The position numbers and the translations under genes were made by a program. Shown here piece by piece: positions 44,166 to 52,629 of a stretch of 64,000 bases of DNA. Every line of letters starts with the position of its first letter. Within the stretch, counting starts at the first letter, position 1. The notes beneath the pieces are model-generated. The model had not been told where the DNA came from, searched no databases, and was given only the letters and a program-made list of their open reading frames with translations. Source of the stretch: Chloroflexota bacterium (lineage in GTDB: Bacteria; Chloroflexota; Limnocylindria; Limnocylindrales; CSP1-4); assembly GCA_947475545.1 (NCBI GenBank), contig CANJLL010000011.1:1-64000 (forward strand), read 5' to 3'.

Positions 44166-44171
44166 TACACT
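44166..44171 (+). promoter_or_regulatory. -10 hexamer TACACT for leaderless polyprenyl synthase mRNA
   Basis: TACACT ends 7 nt before the ATG at 44179, with no Shine-Dalgarno between. Both divergent genes at this locus (recO and this one) share the arrangement. Confidence 0.45.
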
Positions 44172-44178
44172 CCCGATC

Positions 44179-45201
44179 ATGCCCGTGACACCCGACCTGA
44201 GCCTCTCAGAGATGATCGCCGACGTCGAGGCCGAGATCCTCCGCTTGGTCGGAGATCGCGATGCGTCCGCCGCGGGCGTCTACGCGATGGTCCGCTACCA
44301 CCTCGGCCTGGACGGCTCCGGAGCCGCCGCCGGCAAGCGGATGCGGCCCCTGCTGGGCCTCCTCGCCTACGCCTCGATTGCAGGCGACTACGCGGCAGCC
44401 CTGCCCGGCGCCGCGGCGGTGGAGCTGGGCCACAACTTCAGCCTGGTCCACGACGACATCGAGGACGGCGACGTGGAGCGCCGGCACCGGGCCACCCTGT
44501 GGAACGTCTACGGCGTCCCGCAGGCCATCAACGCCGGGGACATGCTCTTCAGCCTCAGCCGCGTCGCGCTCCACCGTCTCAGTGACCTGGGCTTCAGCGA
44601 CACCAAGGTCCTGCGGCTCATGCGCCTGTACGACCGCACCTGCGTGGCGCTGTGCGAGGGCCAGTACATCGACATCGCCACCAGCGAGACGGACCAGCTG
44701 ATGTCCGTAGACCTCTACTTCGACATGATCGGCCGCAAGACCGCGGCGCTGATCGCCGCCTCCATCGAGTCGGGCGCCCTGCTGGCGACGGACGACGAGG
44801 AGATCATCGGCCGCTACCGGGCGTTTGGCTGGGACCTGGGCCTCGCCTTCCAGCTCAACGACGACCTGCTCGGGATCTGGGGCGAAGAGCAGCTGACGGG
44901 CAAGGAGCCCACCGACATCGCCCGCAAGAAGAAGACGCTCCCCGTCATCTACGCCTTCGAGCACGCGGAGCCCGCGGCCCGGGCACGGCTCGAGGAGCTG
45001 TACGGCGCCGCGGACCCGGGGCCGGACCAGGTTGCCGAGATCGTCCGCATCCTGGAGGCCGCCGGCGCCCGCGAGTACACCCGAGATGCCGCCCGACGCC
45101 ATCGCGATGCGGCATTGGCATCGCTTGAAGCCGCGGGCGTCGTGGACGGTGCGGCGCGCGAGCGCCTGGGTCAGATCGTGGTCTCGGTGATCGCCGCGTA
45201 G
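44179..45201 (+). CDS. polyprenyl diphosphate synthase (trans-prenyltransferase)
   Basis: This 340-residue all-helical enzyme condenses isopentenyl diphosphate with allylic diphosphates. The first Asp-rich motif is LVHDDIEDGD and the second is FQLNDDLLGIWGEE. GKRMRPLLGLLAYA and the KKKTLPVIYAFEHA segment are also typical. The product chain length cannot be read safely. It would supply quinone side chains or carotenoid precursors, with ispE (49-50 kb) acting earlier in the same pathway. The start follows a TACACT box by 7 nt and has no ribosome-binding site. Confidence 0.93.
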   Translation: MPVTPDLSLSEMIADVEAEILRLVGDRDASAAGVYAMVRYHLGLDGSGAAAGKRMRPLLGLLAYASIAGDYAAALPGAAAVELGHNFSLVHDDIEDGDVERRHRATLWNVYGVPQAINAGDMLFSLSRVALHRLSDLGFSDTKVLRLMRLYDRTCVALCEGQYIDIATSETDQLMSVDLYFDMIGRKTAALIAASIESGALLATDDEEIIGRYRAFGWDLGLAFQLNDDLLGIWGEEQLTGKEPTDIARKKKTLPVIYAFEHAEPAARARLEELYGAADPGPDQVAEIVRILEAAGAREYTRDAARRHRDAALASLEAAGVVDGAARERLGQIVVSVIAA

Positions 45202-45373
45202 GCTTCCCGCCCGGGGCCCTGCCCGCGCCGCGCGCCCGCGCCGCCGCGCCGCCACGCCGGTCCGCCGAATCGCCGCCCGGCCCGAACGCGAACCTCCGCT
45301 GACTTCGGCCACGCCGGCGCTACGAACCTATCGGCCCTGCGCCGCCCGCCGCCGACCCGGTCACGCCCCCAAT

Positions 45374-45406
45374 TTCATCCCGGGCCACGCTCACGCCGGG
45401 ATGAAT
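45374..45406. repeat. palindromic repeat, copy 1
   Basis: TTCATCCCGG and CCGGGATGAA form a perfect 10-bp stem around a 12-nt loop. The 33-bp unit is 27/33 identical to the copy at 45591. It could be a REP-like or MITE-derived element, or the terminator of the upstream gene. Confidence 0.7.
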
Positions 45407-45590
45407 ATTGGCCGTTGTCCGCACCATCCTCCGCGCACCCACCCGCCACGGTGCGTAGCTACAAGCACAGCGACGTTATCAGCAGTCTCCCAGGGCGCCC
45501 CAGGGCTGGTTCCCGCCATATGACCACCACCGGATCCTTGGACGACGATCAGGCTCCCACGCCAGCTTGGACCAGGCCGCCCCGTCGAGA

Positions 45591-45623
45591 TTCGTCCCAA
45601 ACCATGCTCAGGCCGGGATGAAT
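45591..45623. repeat. palindromic repeat, copy 2
   Basis: TTCGTCCC ... GGGATGAAT has the same arms with one G/T wobble change and a related loop (CCATGCTCA versus CCACGCTCA). After both copies a CGTTGTCC string follows within about 20 nt, so the similarity extends beyond the hairpin. Confidence 0.65.
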
Positions 45624-45786
45624 CTGACCCCAGACGTTGTCCCGCGCCACCCCGTCAGGCGCAACCATCGCCCAATGCCCACCCGGTGATCATCTGGTAG
45701 CAATTGGCCAGGCCCATGGTCGCGGGCGCCGGTGTGCGTACCCGGACGCCGCAGTGTCCGCCCTCCACCGCCATCCGATCGACCCG

Positions 45787-47115
45787 CTACCGATCCGAGG
45801 CGTCCGGGTCCGGCGTCGGCTGGTCCCGGACCACCAGGACCCGGCCGACACGTCGGCCATCGGTGGTCTCCACCGTGATCGTCAGCCCCGAGACCTGGAC
45901 CCGGTCGCCCGGCGTCGGTACCCCGCCGATCCGGTGGAACACGAGCCCGCCCACCGTGTCGTACTCGGCTTCGTCCTCCAGCGAGAGCTCGATCCCGAAC
46001 AGCTCGCTGATCTCGTCCACCGACGCCCGCCCGTCGATCCTGGCCTCGTCGTCCGAGATCCGGACCACCATCGGCTCTTCGGTGTCGTACTCATCCTGGA
46101 TCTCGCCGACGATCTCCTCGAGCAGGTCCTCGATGGTCACCAGGCCGGCCGTCCCGCCATATTCGTCCAGCACGATCGCCATGTGGACGCGCTTGCGCTG
46201 GAGCTGGTGGAGCACGTCGTCGACCGGCAGGGACTCGGGCACCAGGATCGGCGGCCGGACCAGCGTCTTGAGGGCCGGCCGGGGTGTCACGCTGGAGCTG
46301 AGGAACGGCAGCAGGTCCTTCGCGTACAGGATGCCGACGACGTGGTCGATCGATTCCTCGTAGACCGGGATCCGGGAGTGTCCCGCGGCGATGATGACCT
46401 CGGTCGCCTCTTCGAACGAGGCCGTGGACGGCAGGCCGGTGATCGCGATGCGCGGGACCATGACCTCGTGGACGCGCACGGAGCCCAGCTCGATGACCGC
46501 GTTGATCATCTGCTCCTCCTCGGCCTCCAGGACGCCCTGCTCCCCGCCGCGCTCGATGAGCAGCTTCAGCTCCTCGGTGCTGATCACATCGCGGTCGACC
46601 TCGCCGACGCCCAGCACCCGGGTGATCCCGTTGGTGACCTTGGTCAGCGCCCACACGATGGGGGCCAGCGCCCGCCCAAAGACGTCCACCGGCGCCGCGA
46701 AGAAGATCGCGAAGCGCTCCGGGTGGGCCAGGGCGATGGTCTTGGGGACCAGCTCCCCGAACACGATCGTGAAGAAGCTCAGGATTGCGGTGACCGTGAC
46801 CAGTGCGAGGGCACCGGCGTAGTCGCGCAGGGCGCCGAAGCCCGCCAGCCAGGCCTCGAGCTCCTTGGTGAGGCTCACGCCCGCGAATGCGGCCGCCAGG
46901 AACCCGATGAAGGTGATCCCCACCTGGATGACCGCCAGGAAGCGGCCCGGATGGGCGATGAGCCGCTGCAGCCGGCGCGCACCGCGGCGGCCCTCCTCGA
47001 CGAGGTGCTCCACCCGGGTGGGACGGACCGTGACCAGGGCGATCTCGGCGGCCACGAACAGCGCATTCAGGCCGATCAGGAACGCGATGATGACCAGCTC
47101 GGTGAACGAGCTCAT
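45787..47115 (-). CDS. CorC/HlyC-type CNNM transporter with CBS pair
   Basis: The 442-residue protein has an N-terminal CNNM (DUF21) membrane domain with about four helices (LVIIAFLIGLNALFVAAEIALV; FFTIVFGELVPKTIALAHPE), two CBS domains (VRVHEVMVPRIAITGLP; MAIVLDEYGGTAGLVTIEDLLEEIVGEI) and a C-terminal CorC/HlyC domain (RIDGRASVDEISELFGIEL; VGGLVFHRIGGVPTPGD). Such proteins affect Mg2+ or Co2+ transport. The ATG overlaps the glmU stop (ATGA), so the two form an operon. Confidence 0.92.
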   Translation of the reverse strand: MSSFTELVIIAFLIGLNALFVAAEIALVTVRPTRVEHLVEEGRRGARRLQRLIAHPGRFLAVIQVGITFIGFLAAAFAGVSLTKELEAWLAGFGALRDYAGALALVTVTAILSFFTIVFGELVPKTIALAHPERFAIFFAAPVDVFGRALAPIVWALTKVTNGITRVLGVGEVDRDVISTEELKLLIERGGEQGVLEAEEEQMINAVIELGSVRVHEVMVPRIAITGLPSTASFEEATEVIIAAGHSRIPVYEESIDHVVGILYAKDLLPFLSSSVTPRPALKTLVRPPILVPESLPVDDVLHQLQRKRVHMAIVLDEYGGTAGLVTIEDLLEEIVGEIQDEYDTEEPMVVRISDDEARIDGRASVDEISELFGIELSLEDEAEYDTVGGLVFHRIGGVPTPGDRVQVSGLTITVETTDGRRVGRVLVVRDQPTPDPDASDR

Positions 47116-48509
47116 CGGGCGGTCTCGTCCCCCGCCGGCGGTCGCGGCATCCGGATCCGCGCAGGCACGCCAACCGCGAGGCTGCCGGCCGGAACATCGT
47201 GGGTCACGACGGCCCCGGCGCCGGTCTTGGCCCCGTCGCCGACGACCACCGGCGCGATCAGCATGGTGTCCACGCCCAGGAAGGCGCCCTTGCCGATGGT
47301 CGTCCGGTGCTTCACCTTCCCGTCGAAGTTGGCGGTGATGGTCCCGGCGCCCACGTTGGTGTCCGCTCCCAGGTCGGCGTCGCCCAGGTAGCTCATGTGG
47401 TGCTGCTTCACGCCGGGGCCCAGGCGAGTGTTCTTCAGCTCCGCATAGTTGCCCACCTCGGCACCGCGACCCACGGACGTGCGCGGGCGCAGGTGCGCGA
47501 ACGGGCCGACGCGGACCGCGTCCTCCAGCTCGGAGTGCTCGATGATGCTGGCCCAGACGTGGCAATCACGCCCAATCACGCTGTCGATGATCATGGAGCC
47601 GGCGGCGATCGTGGTCCCCTCCCCCACCCGGGTGGAGCCCCGCAGCGTCACGTTTGGCTCCAGCGTGACGTCCTCCGCCAGCTCGACCGTGGCGTCGAGG
47701 TAGACCGTCGACGGGTCCCGCATGGTCACGCCCCGGCGCATCCACGACTCGTTGAGCTCGGTCCGCATGTCCCACTCGGCCTGGGCGAGCTGCGCCCGGT
47801 CGTTGATACCCAGCAGCCGGCCATCGTCGTCCACGTCCAGCGAGGCCACCAGCCGCCCGTCGGCGCGGGCCATGTGGACCAGCTCGGTGAGGTACAGCTC
47901 GCCGGTTGCCGGGGACGGCGTCAGCGTGTGGATCCGATCGCGCAGCCAGTCCACATCGAAGGCATACAGGCCCGCGTTGATCTCGCCAAGCTCGCGCTCG
48001 TCCTCCGTCGCGTCCTTCTCCTCGACGATCCGCTCCACCCCGCCCGCCTCGTTGCGGACGACGCGACCCAGCCCGGTGGGATCGAACGCGGCGACGGCCG
48101 TCAGCGCGAACGCGGCCTGGTCCAGGCGGCGCTGGTCGAGCAGCTCCTCGAGCAGGTCCGCTCGGAGGCGCGGCACGTCGCCCGAGAGCACGAGCACCTC
48201 GCCGACATCGGCGGGGAGAACGTCGAGCGCCGCCCGCAGGGCATCACCTGTGCCGCGCGGCGAGGCCTGGAAGGCCCAGTCAACCTCGTCGCCGAAGGCG
48301 GCGCGGATGGCGGCGGTCTGCGGCGACGTCACGACCAGCGGCCGCTCCCCGGTGGCGGCGCGGGCCGCGTCCAGGACGTACGCCAGCAGGGGCCGGCCAC
48401 ACAGCGGGTGGAGCACCTTGGGGACGCGCGAATGCATCCGGGTGCCCAGCCCCGCGGCCAGGACGATGGCGACGACGCGCCGCGGTCCGGACGGCGCCTG
48501 GGGGCTCAT
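47112..48509 (-). CDS. glmU: bifunctional UDP-GlcNAc pyrophosphorylase/GlcN-1-P acetyltransferase
   Basis: The 465-residue enzyme makes UDP-GlcNAc for peptidoglycan. The N-terminal uridyltransferase has VLAAGLGTRMHSRVPKVLHPLCGRP and SPRGTGDALRAAL. The C-terminal left-handed beta-helix has repeated hexapeptides and the acetyltransferase signature KQHHMSYLGDADLGADTNVG. Together with glmM and glmS further along the same strand it completes hexosamine synthesis. A strong promoter (TTGACA, 18 nt, TACGAT) lies upstream. It overlaps the CNNM gene by ATGA. Confidence 0.96.
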   Translation of the reverse strand: MSPQAPSGPRRVVAIVLAAGLGTRMHSRVPKVLHPLCGRPLLAYVLDAARAATGERPLVVTSPQTAAIRAAFGDEVDWAFQASPRGTGDALRAALDVLPADVGEVLVLSGDVPRLRADLLEELLDQRRLDQAAFALTAVAAFDPTGLGRVVRNEAGGVERIVEEKDATEDERELGEINAGLYAFDVDWLRDRIHTLTPSPATGELYLTELVHMARADGRLVASLDVDDDGRLLGINDRAQLAQAEWDMRTELNESWMRRGVTMRDPSTVYLDATVELAEDVTLEPNVTLRGSTRVGEGTTIAAGSMIIDSVIGRDCHVWASIIEHSELEDAVRVGPFAHLRPRTSVGRGAEVGNYAELKNTRLGPGVKQHHMSYLGDADLGADTNVGAGTITANFDGKVKHRTTIGKGAFLGVDTMLIAPVVVGDGAKTGAGAVVTHDVPAGSLAVGVPARIRMPRPPAGDETAR

Positions 48510-48584
48510 GCGAGCCCCCGCCGCCGGGGCGTGCGCGGCGCGGCGCAGGGTGGGACCAGGTGGGCTGTCATCGGAAGTGGCCGC

Positions 48585-48614
48585 ATCGTAGGGGCGGCTC
48601 CGTCAGGGTGTCAA
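48585..48614 (-). promoter_or_regulatory. promoter of glmU: TTGACA-N18-TACGAT
   Basis: A consensus -35 TTGACA (48609-48614) and -10 TACGAT (48585-48590) are 18 nt apart on the minus strand, upstream of glmU, giving a leader of about 70 nt. This is the clearest two-box promoter in the window and marks glmU-corC as separate from the ridA run. Confidence 0.6.
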
Positions 48615-48638
48615 CCGAACGGTGCCGCCCCACGGGCG

Positions 48639-49025
48639 CTACGAGCGGACCGCGACCGCTTCGATCTCGATCAGCGCGTCCTTGGGCAGCGTCTTGACCG
48701 CCACGGTGGACCGGGCCGGCGCCGGGTGCGCGGTGAAGACCTGCGTGTACACGGCGTTCATGGCCGCGAAGTCGCTCATGTCGGCCAGGAAGACCGTGAC
48801 CTTGACGACGTCGGTGACCTCGAAGCCGGCGGCGTTCAGCACGGCGACCAGGTTCTTGAGCGCCCGCTGCGCCTGCGCCGCCGTGTCGCCCTCGACGAGG
48901 TGGCCGGTCGCCGGGTCCAGCCCCAGCTGCCCTGACGTGAAGAGCATGTCGCGGTTCCGGATCGCCTGGCTGTACGGCCCGATGGCGGCCGGGGCGCTGG
49001 TCGTGGAAACGGCTTCGTTGGGCAC
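48639..49025 (-). CDS. ridA: RidA family reactive intermediate deaminase
   Basis: The 128-residue protein is a RidA/YjgF homolog that hydrolyses reactive enamines and imines. It shows SAPAAIGPYSQAIRNRDMLFTSGQLGLDP, then GFEVTDVVKVTVFLADMSDFAAMNAVY and the C-terminal PARSTVAVKTLPKDALIEIEAVAV, with the conserved Arg that binds the carboxylate. GTG at 49025 has TAGGAG 7 nt upstream. It is the last gene of the long run, 10 bp after ispE. Confidence 0.95.
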   Translation of the reverse strand: MPNEAVSTTSAPAAIGPYSQAIRNRDMLFTSGQLGLDPATGHLVEGDTAAQAQRALKNLVAVLNAAGFEVTDVVKVTVFLADMSDFAAMNAVYTQVFTAHPAPARSTVAVKTLPKDALIEIEAVAVRS

Positions 49026-49035
49026 AGGGGCACTC

Positions 49036-50037
49036 CTACTCGGCCACGGGGCTTGGCGCCTCGGGGCGGCTGACGATGGACATCGCGGCGATGAAGGGCG
49101 GAGACGCTCCCGGCGCGACCAGGCGGCCGTCGGCCAGGGCGCCCGAGACGAGCGCGGCCGCCTCGCTGGCGGCGGCCTCCGTAGGATAGATCGCCCAGAG
49201 CGTTGGCCCGGAGCCTGACAGGCCCACGGCGCCGCCGGTGAGCCGCATGAGCGCCCGGCGGAACGGCAACAGCGCCGGCACGACGGTGTAGGCGGCGTTG
49301 GCGAGGTCGTTGGCCGTCGCCAGGATCCCCGCCCGGGCGACCAGGTCCGACGCCCGGAGAGCGCCACCCAGCAGCTCGCCGGCGAGGTGGACGGACGAGA
49401 TCCTGGTGGCGCCCGAGGCCGCCGGTGCGGCCGGCCCGCCGGCGGCGAGGGCGGCAAACACGGCGGGGGTGGGCACGGGGACGGCGGGGGTGACCAGGAG
49501 CACGCCCGGGGCCTCGCCACGGATGCCCCTGAGCGGCGTCAGGCGCTCGCCGCGCCCCTCCGCGAGGGCGGGCCCGCCCGAGAGGAAGAACGGGACGTCG
49601 GAGCCCAGGGCCGCGGCGACGTCCAGCCACCGTGCGTCGTCCAGGTCTGCTCCCCACGCCTCGAGGGCGGCATCGATAGCCGCGGCCGCGTCGCTGCTGC
49701 CACCACCCAGCCCCGCAGCCACGGGGATGCGCTTCTCCAGCCGCGCGGCGAGGGGCGGCGTCGAGGCGCCCCGGCCCACGGCGGCGCGTGTCGCCGCGAT
49801 GGCCCGGAGGACGAGGTTGCGCTCCGAAGGACCGGTATCGGCTCCCTCGACGTGGAGCGTGTCGCCGCCGCCCGGAAGCACGGCCACGCTCAGCCGGTCC
49901 GCCAGCGTGACCGGGACCATCACGGAGTGGAGGTTGTGGAAGCCGTCAGCGCGGCGACCCAGCACCGCGAGCGTCAGGTTGACCTTGGCGGGCGCCAGCC
50001 GGATCACCGGGGTGAGACGGCGGGTGGGGTCGCTCAC
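49036..50037 (-). CDS. ispE: 4-diphosphocytidyl-2-C-methyl-D-erythritol kinase
   Basis: This 333-residue GHMP kinase phosphorylates CDP-ME in the MEP isoprenoid pathway. The signature IRLAPAKVNLTLAVLGRRADG is followed by the ATP-binding RIPVAAGLGGGSSDAAAAIDA and SDVPFFLSGGPALAEGRGE, and AVGLSGSGPTLWAIYP near the end. The GTG start overlaps the rsmA stop (GTGA). The loop after residue 170 is Ala/Pro-rich. It feeds the polyprenyl synthase at 44 kb. Confidence 0.94.
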   Translation of the reverse strand: MSDPTRRLTPVIRLAPAKVNLTLAVLGRRADGFHNLHSVMVPVTLADRLSVAVLPGGGDTLHVEGADTGPSERNLVLRAIAATRAAVGRGASTPPLAARLEKRIPVAAGLGGGSSDAAAAIDAALEAWGADLDDARWLDVAAALGSDVPFFLSGGPALAEGRGERLTPLRGIRGEAPGVLLVTPAVPVPTPAVFAALAAGGPAAPAASGATRISSVHLAGELLGGALRASDLVARAGILATANDLANAAYTVVPALLPFRRALMRLTGGAVGLSGSGPTLWAIYPTEAAASEAAALVSGALADGRLVAPGASPPFIAAMSIVSRPEAPSPVAE

Positions 50038-51017
50038 ACGCCGTCTGCGGGTTCGTGTGGCGCATCGCTGCCTTCGTCCCCGGTCTCATCCGGAGCGAGG
50101 CTCTCCCGCCGGCGGCCTCGCAGGTCGGGCCCAACGGGCCCCAGCGCCTCGCGCAGCGCCAGCCACTCGCCCACGCCCAGCGTCTGGGGCCGACGGTCGG
50201 GCAGGATCCCCGCAGCGTCCAGCGCCGCGGCGACCTGCGCCCCCGACAGCGGCAGCTGGCGGGCCAGGACGTTGTGGATCATCTTCCGTCGCTCGCGGAA
50301 CGCCGCCTGCACGACGCGCCAGAGGGCATCCTCAGCCGCCGCATCGGGGAGCCGGTCGTCCTCCGGGTAGGGCTCCAGCACCAGGATCGCCGAATCCACC
50401 TTGGGCGCCGGCTCGAAGGAGTCCGGCCGGACGATGCGGGCGATCCGGACCTTGGCGTGGTATTGCACGAAGACCGACAGGTAGCTCATCTGGCCGGGCG
50501 GTGCCGCCACTCGCTCGGCGACCTCGCGCTGGACCATGAGCACCATCCGCGCCGGTCGCGGGGAGCGCTCCAGCAGGCGATGGAGGATGGGGCTGGTGAT
50601 GTGGTACGGCAGGTTTGCGACCACGTCGAACGGCGGCGGCACCAGGTCGGGGAGATCCTGGTCAAGCGCGTCGCCCTCGATCAGGCGGAGCGCCCCCGGC
50701 TCGCCGAAGCCCGCCACGGCCCCCCGGGTCACGGCGTCCACGAGCCGGGCCCGGAGGAACGACGCGAGCCCCGCATCCAGCTCCACCGCCGTCACGCACG
50801 CGCCGGCCTCCAGCAGCGCCCCTGTCAGGATCCCGAGGCCGGGCCCGATCTCCAGCACGCGCCCGCCGGTTCGCGGCTCCGCCGCCTCGAGGATCGACTC
50901 AAGCACTTCGACATCGACCAGGAAGTTCTGCGAGCGATCATGTCGGGCCCGCAGGCCGGCGGCGCGGAGGAGCGACCGAACCGACGCGGCATCCAGGAGC
51001 GGCCGGGCGCCGGTCAC
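50034..51017 (-). CDS. rsmA: 16S rRNA (adenine1518/1519-N6)-dimethyltransferase
   Basis: The 327-residue RsmA (KsgA) dimethylates two adenines in helix 45 of 16S rRNA. It has RHDRSQNFLVDVEVLE, the SAM site VLEIGPGLGILTGALLEAG, and the catalytic-type DVVANLPYHITSPILHRLL. The C-terminus carries a basic and acidic tail of about 30 residues beyond the usual end. Its GTG start overlaps the tsaD stop (GTGA). Confidence 0.95.
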   Translation of the reverse strand: MTGARPLLDAASVRSLLRAAGLRARHDRSQNFLVDVEVLESILEAAEPRTGGRVLEIGPGLGILTGALLEAGACVTAVELDAGLASFLRARLVDAVTRGAVAGFGEPGALRLIEGDALDQDLPDLVPPPFDVVANLPYHITSPILHRLLERSPRPARMVLMVQREVAERVAAPPGQMSYLSVFVQYHAKVRIARIVRPDSFEPAPKVDSAILVLEPYPEDDRLPDAAAEDALWRVVQAAFRERRKMIHNVLARQLPLSGAQVAAALDAAGILPDRRPQTLGVGEWLALREALGPVGPDLRGRRRESLAPDETGDEGSDAPHEPADGV

Positions 51018-52078
51018 GCGCGCGCCAGCGGGAGCGACGGCCGGGCGACCAGGTCCTCAGCCGCGGATCCGGCCGCGGTAAAGCGCAGATGGCCGGCCGC
51101 GCCGATCATCGCCCCGTTGTCCGTGCACAGGCCGGGTCGCGGGACGATGAGCCTGAGGCCGTGCGCCTCCGTGTCCGCGGCAAGGCGCGCGCGCAGCGCG
51201 CTGTTGGCGGCGACCCCCCCGCCCAGGATGATCGCGCGGGCGCCGGTGGCCGCTGCGGCCCGGATCGCCTTGGTCGCCAGCACGTCAACCACGGCGTCCT
51301 GGAATCCCCACGCCAGCTCGGCGATCATGCCGTCGGAGAGCGATGACTGTTCGTTCTCCGCGATCCCCTCGTCGGCCCGCGCCGTCGCGATCCGCCGGCG
51401 GGCCGCCGTCTTGAGGCCCGAGAAGCTGAAGTCGTACGTGTCGCCCAGCCAGGCTCGCGGGAAGACCAGCTTCCGGTCGATCGCCCGATCTGCCGCCCGC
51501 GAGACCGCCGGCCCGCCCGGGTAGCCCAGGCCCAGCAGGCGACCCACCTTGTCGAAGGCCTCGCCGGCCGCGTCGTCGATCGTCTCGCCCATGAGCCGGT
51601 AGTCTCGCTCGCCGCGCATCTCGAGCAGGAACGTGTGGCCGCCCGAGACGACCAGGGCGATCAGCGGGAAGGGTGGCGCCTCGTGCTCGGGCTCGTCGGG
51701 GTCCAGCAGCCAGGCCGCGTACACGTGCCCTTCGAGGTGGTTGACGCCGATCAACGGCTTGCCGTGCACCCAGGCCAGCGTCCGGGCCACGTTGATGCCC
51801 ACCAGCAGGGCGCCGATCAGGCCCGGCCCGCGGGTCACCGCGATGCCATCGATGTCGGCCCAGTCGGCCCCGGCGCCGGCCATGGCGTCGTCCAGGGCGG
51901 GCAGGATCCAGCGCAGGTGCGCCCGGGCGGCCAGCTCCGGGACCACCCCGCCCGAGGCCGCATGGAGCGCCGTCTGGCTGGCGACCACGTTGGCGTGGAT
52001 CCGCCGGCCGTCTTCGACCAGCGCCACGCCGGTCTCGTCGCACGAGGTCTCGATGGCCAGGAGGAGGCGGCCGCTCAC
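51014..52078 (-). CDS. tsaD: tRNA N6-threonylcarbamoyladenosine transferase catalytic subunit
   Basis: At 354 residues this is the Kae1/Qri7-family ASKHA protein that transfers the threonylcarbamoyl group to A37. It has LLAIETSCDETGVALVEDGR, the metal-binding GVNHLEGHVYAA, VVSGGHTFLLEM and GLGYPGGPAVSRAAD. It works with TsaB and TsaE, both encoded upstream in the same run. The GTG start overlaps the rimI stop (GTGA). Confidence 0.97.
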   Translation of the reverse strand: MSGRLLLAIETSCDETGVALVEDGRRIHANVVASQTALHAASGGVVPELAARAHLRWILPALDDAMAGAGADWADIDGIAVTRGPGLIGALLVGINVARTLAWVHGKPLIGVNHLEGHVYAAWLLDPDEPEHEAPPFPLIALVVSGGHTFLLEMRGERDYRLMGETIDDAAGEAFDKVGRLLGLGYPGGPAVSRAADRAIDRKLVFPRAWLGDTYDFSFSGLKTAARRRIATARADEGIAENEQSSLSDGMIAELAWGFQDAVVDVLATKAIRAAAATGARAIILGGGVAANSALRARLAADTEAHGLRLIVPRPGLCTDNGAMIGAAGHLRFTAAGSAAEDLVARPSLPLARA

Positions 52079-52629
52079 GACAACGCCCCGAGGTCGCCGG
52101 CGCCGCCCGTGTCGGGCCCATCCACGTCCGCAGCCGCAAGCTCCGCCCTGAGCCGCTCCAGGCGCTCGCGGAGCGCGGGCGTGGCCAGGGGCTCGGTCGT
52201 CATGATCAGGGCATCCTCGTTGTCGTCCGTGTAGTAGCGGGGCCGGAGGCCGACCGGGCGAAAGCCGTACTTCTCATACAGCCGGCGGGCCGCCAGGTTC
52301 GAGAGCCGGACCTCGAGGGTGGCCTCGTTGGCGCCCCGGCCCACGGCGACATCGAGCAGGGCAAGGAGCAGTCGCTCCCCGATCCGCCGGCGACGCATGG
52401 GCGGGTCGACGGCAAACGTGGTGATATGGGCCTCGTCGACCATCAGCCACACGCCGCCATAGGCGATCACCTCGCCGTTGCGCCGGACGACCAGGTAGGA
52501 CGCCAGGCGGTTCGCCTCGATCTCACTTCGGTATGCCTGCGTCGGCCAGGGCGTGGTGAAGCTGGCCTTCTCGATCGCCTGCACCGCGGGGAGATCGGCG
52601 ACGGTCATCGGGCCCACCTCCAGCCTCAC
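52075..52629 (-). CDS. rimI: ribosomal-protein-alanine N-acetyltransferase (RimI)
   Basis: The 184-residue GNAT acetyltransferase shows MTVADLPAVQAIEKASFTTPW, the acetyl-CoA loop RRRRIGERLLLALLD and the C-terminal RLYEKYGFRPVGLRPRYY. RimI acetylates the N-terminus of ribosomal protein S18. GTG at 52629 was chosen over the ORF-track ATG at 52647 because it overlaps the tsaB stop as GTGA, like its neighbours. A rimI gene between tsaB and tsaD is a common bacterial arrangement. Confidence 0.9.
   Translation of the reverse strand: MRLEVGPMTVADLPAVQAIEKASFTTPWPTQAYRSEIEANRLASYLVVRRNGEVIAYGGVWLMVDEAHITTFAVDPPMRRRRIGERLLLALLDVAVGRGANEATLEVRLSNLAARRLYEKYGFRPVGLRPRYYTDDNEDALIMTTEPLATPALRERLERLRAELAAADVDGPDTGGAGDLGALS

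Larger units (their letters stand above)
45202..45786. other. 585-bp intergenic region with two palindromic repeats
   Basis: No convincing gene is seen between the polyprenyl synthase and corC. The two small ORFs (45391..45600 minus, 45415..45621 plus) are mutually antisense, lack ribosome-binding sites and end inside the repeats. The region contains two related palindromes listed separately. Confidence 0.5.

Noticed and set aside
45391-45621. two small antisense ORFs (69 and 68 aa) between the palindromes
   Set aside because: They overlap each other, end within the repeat sequence and lack initiation signals.
47199-48935. 578-aa plus-strand ORF opposite glmU
   Set aside because: Antisense shadow; glmU is complete on the other strand with a consensus promoter.
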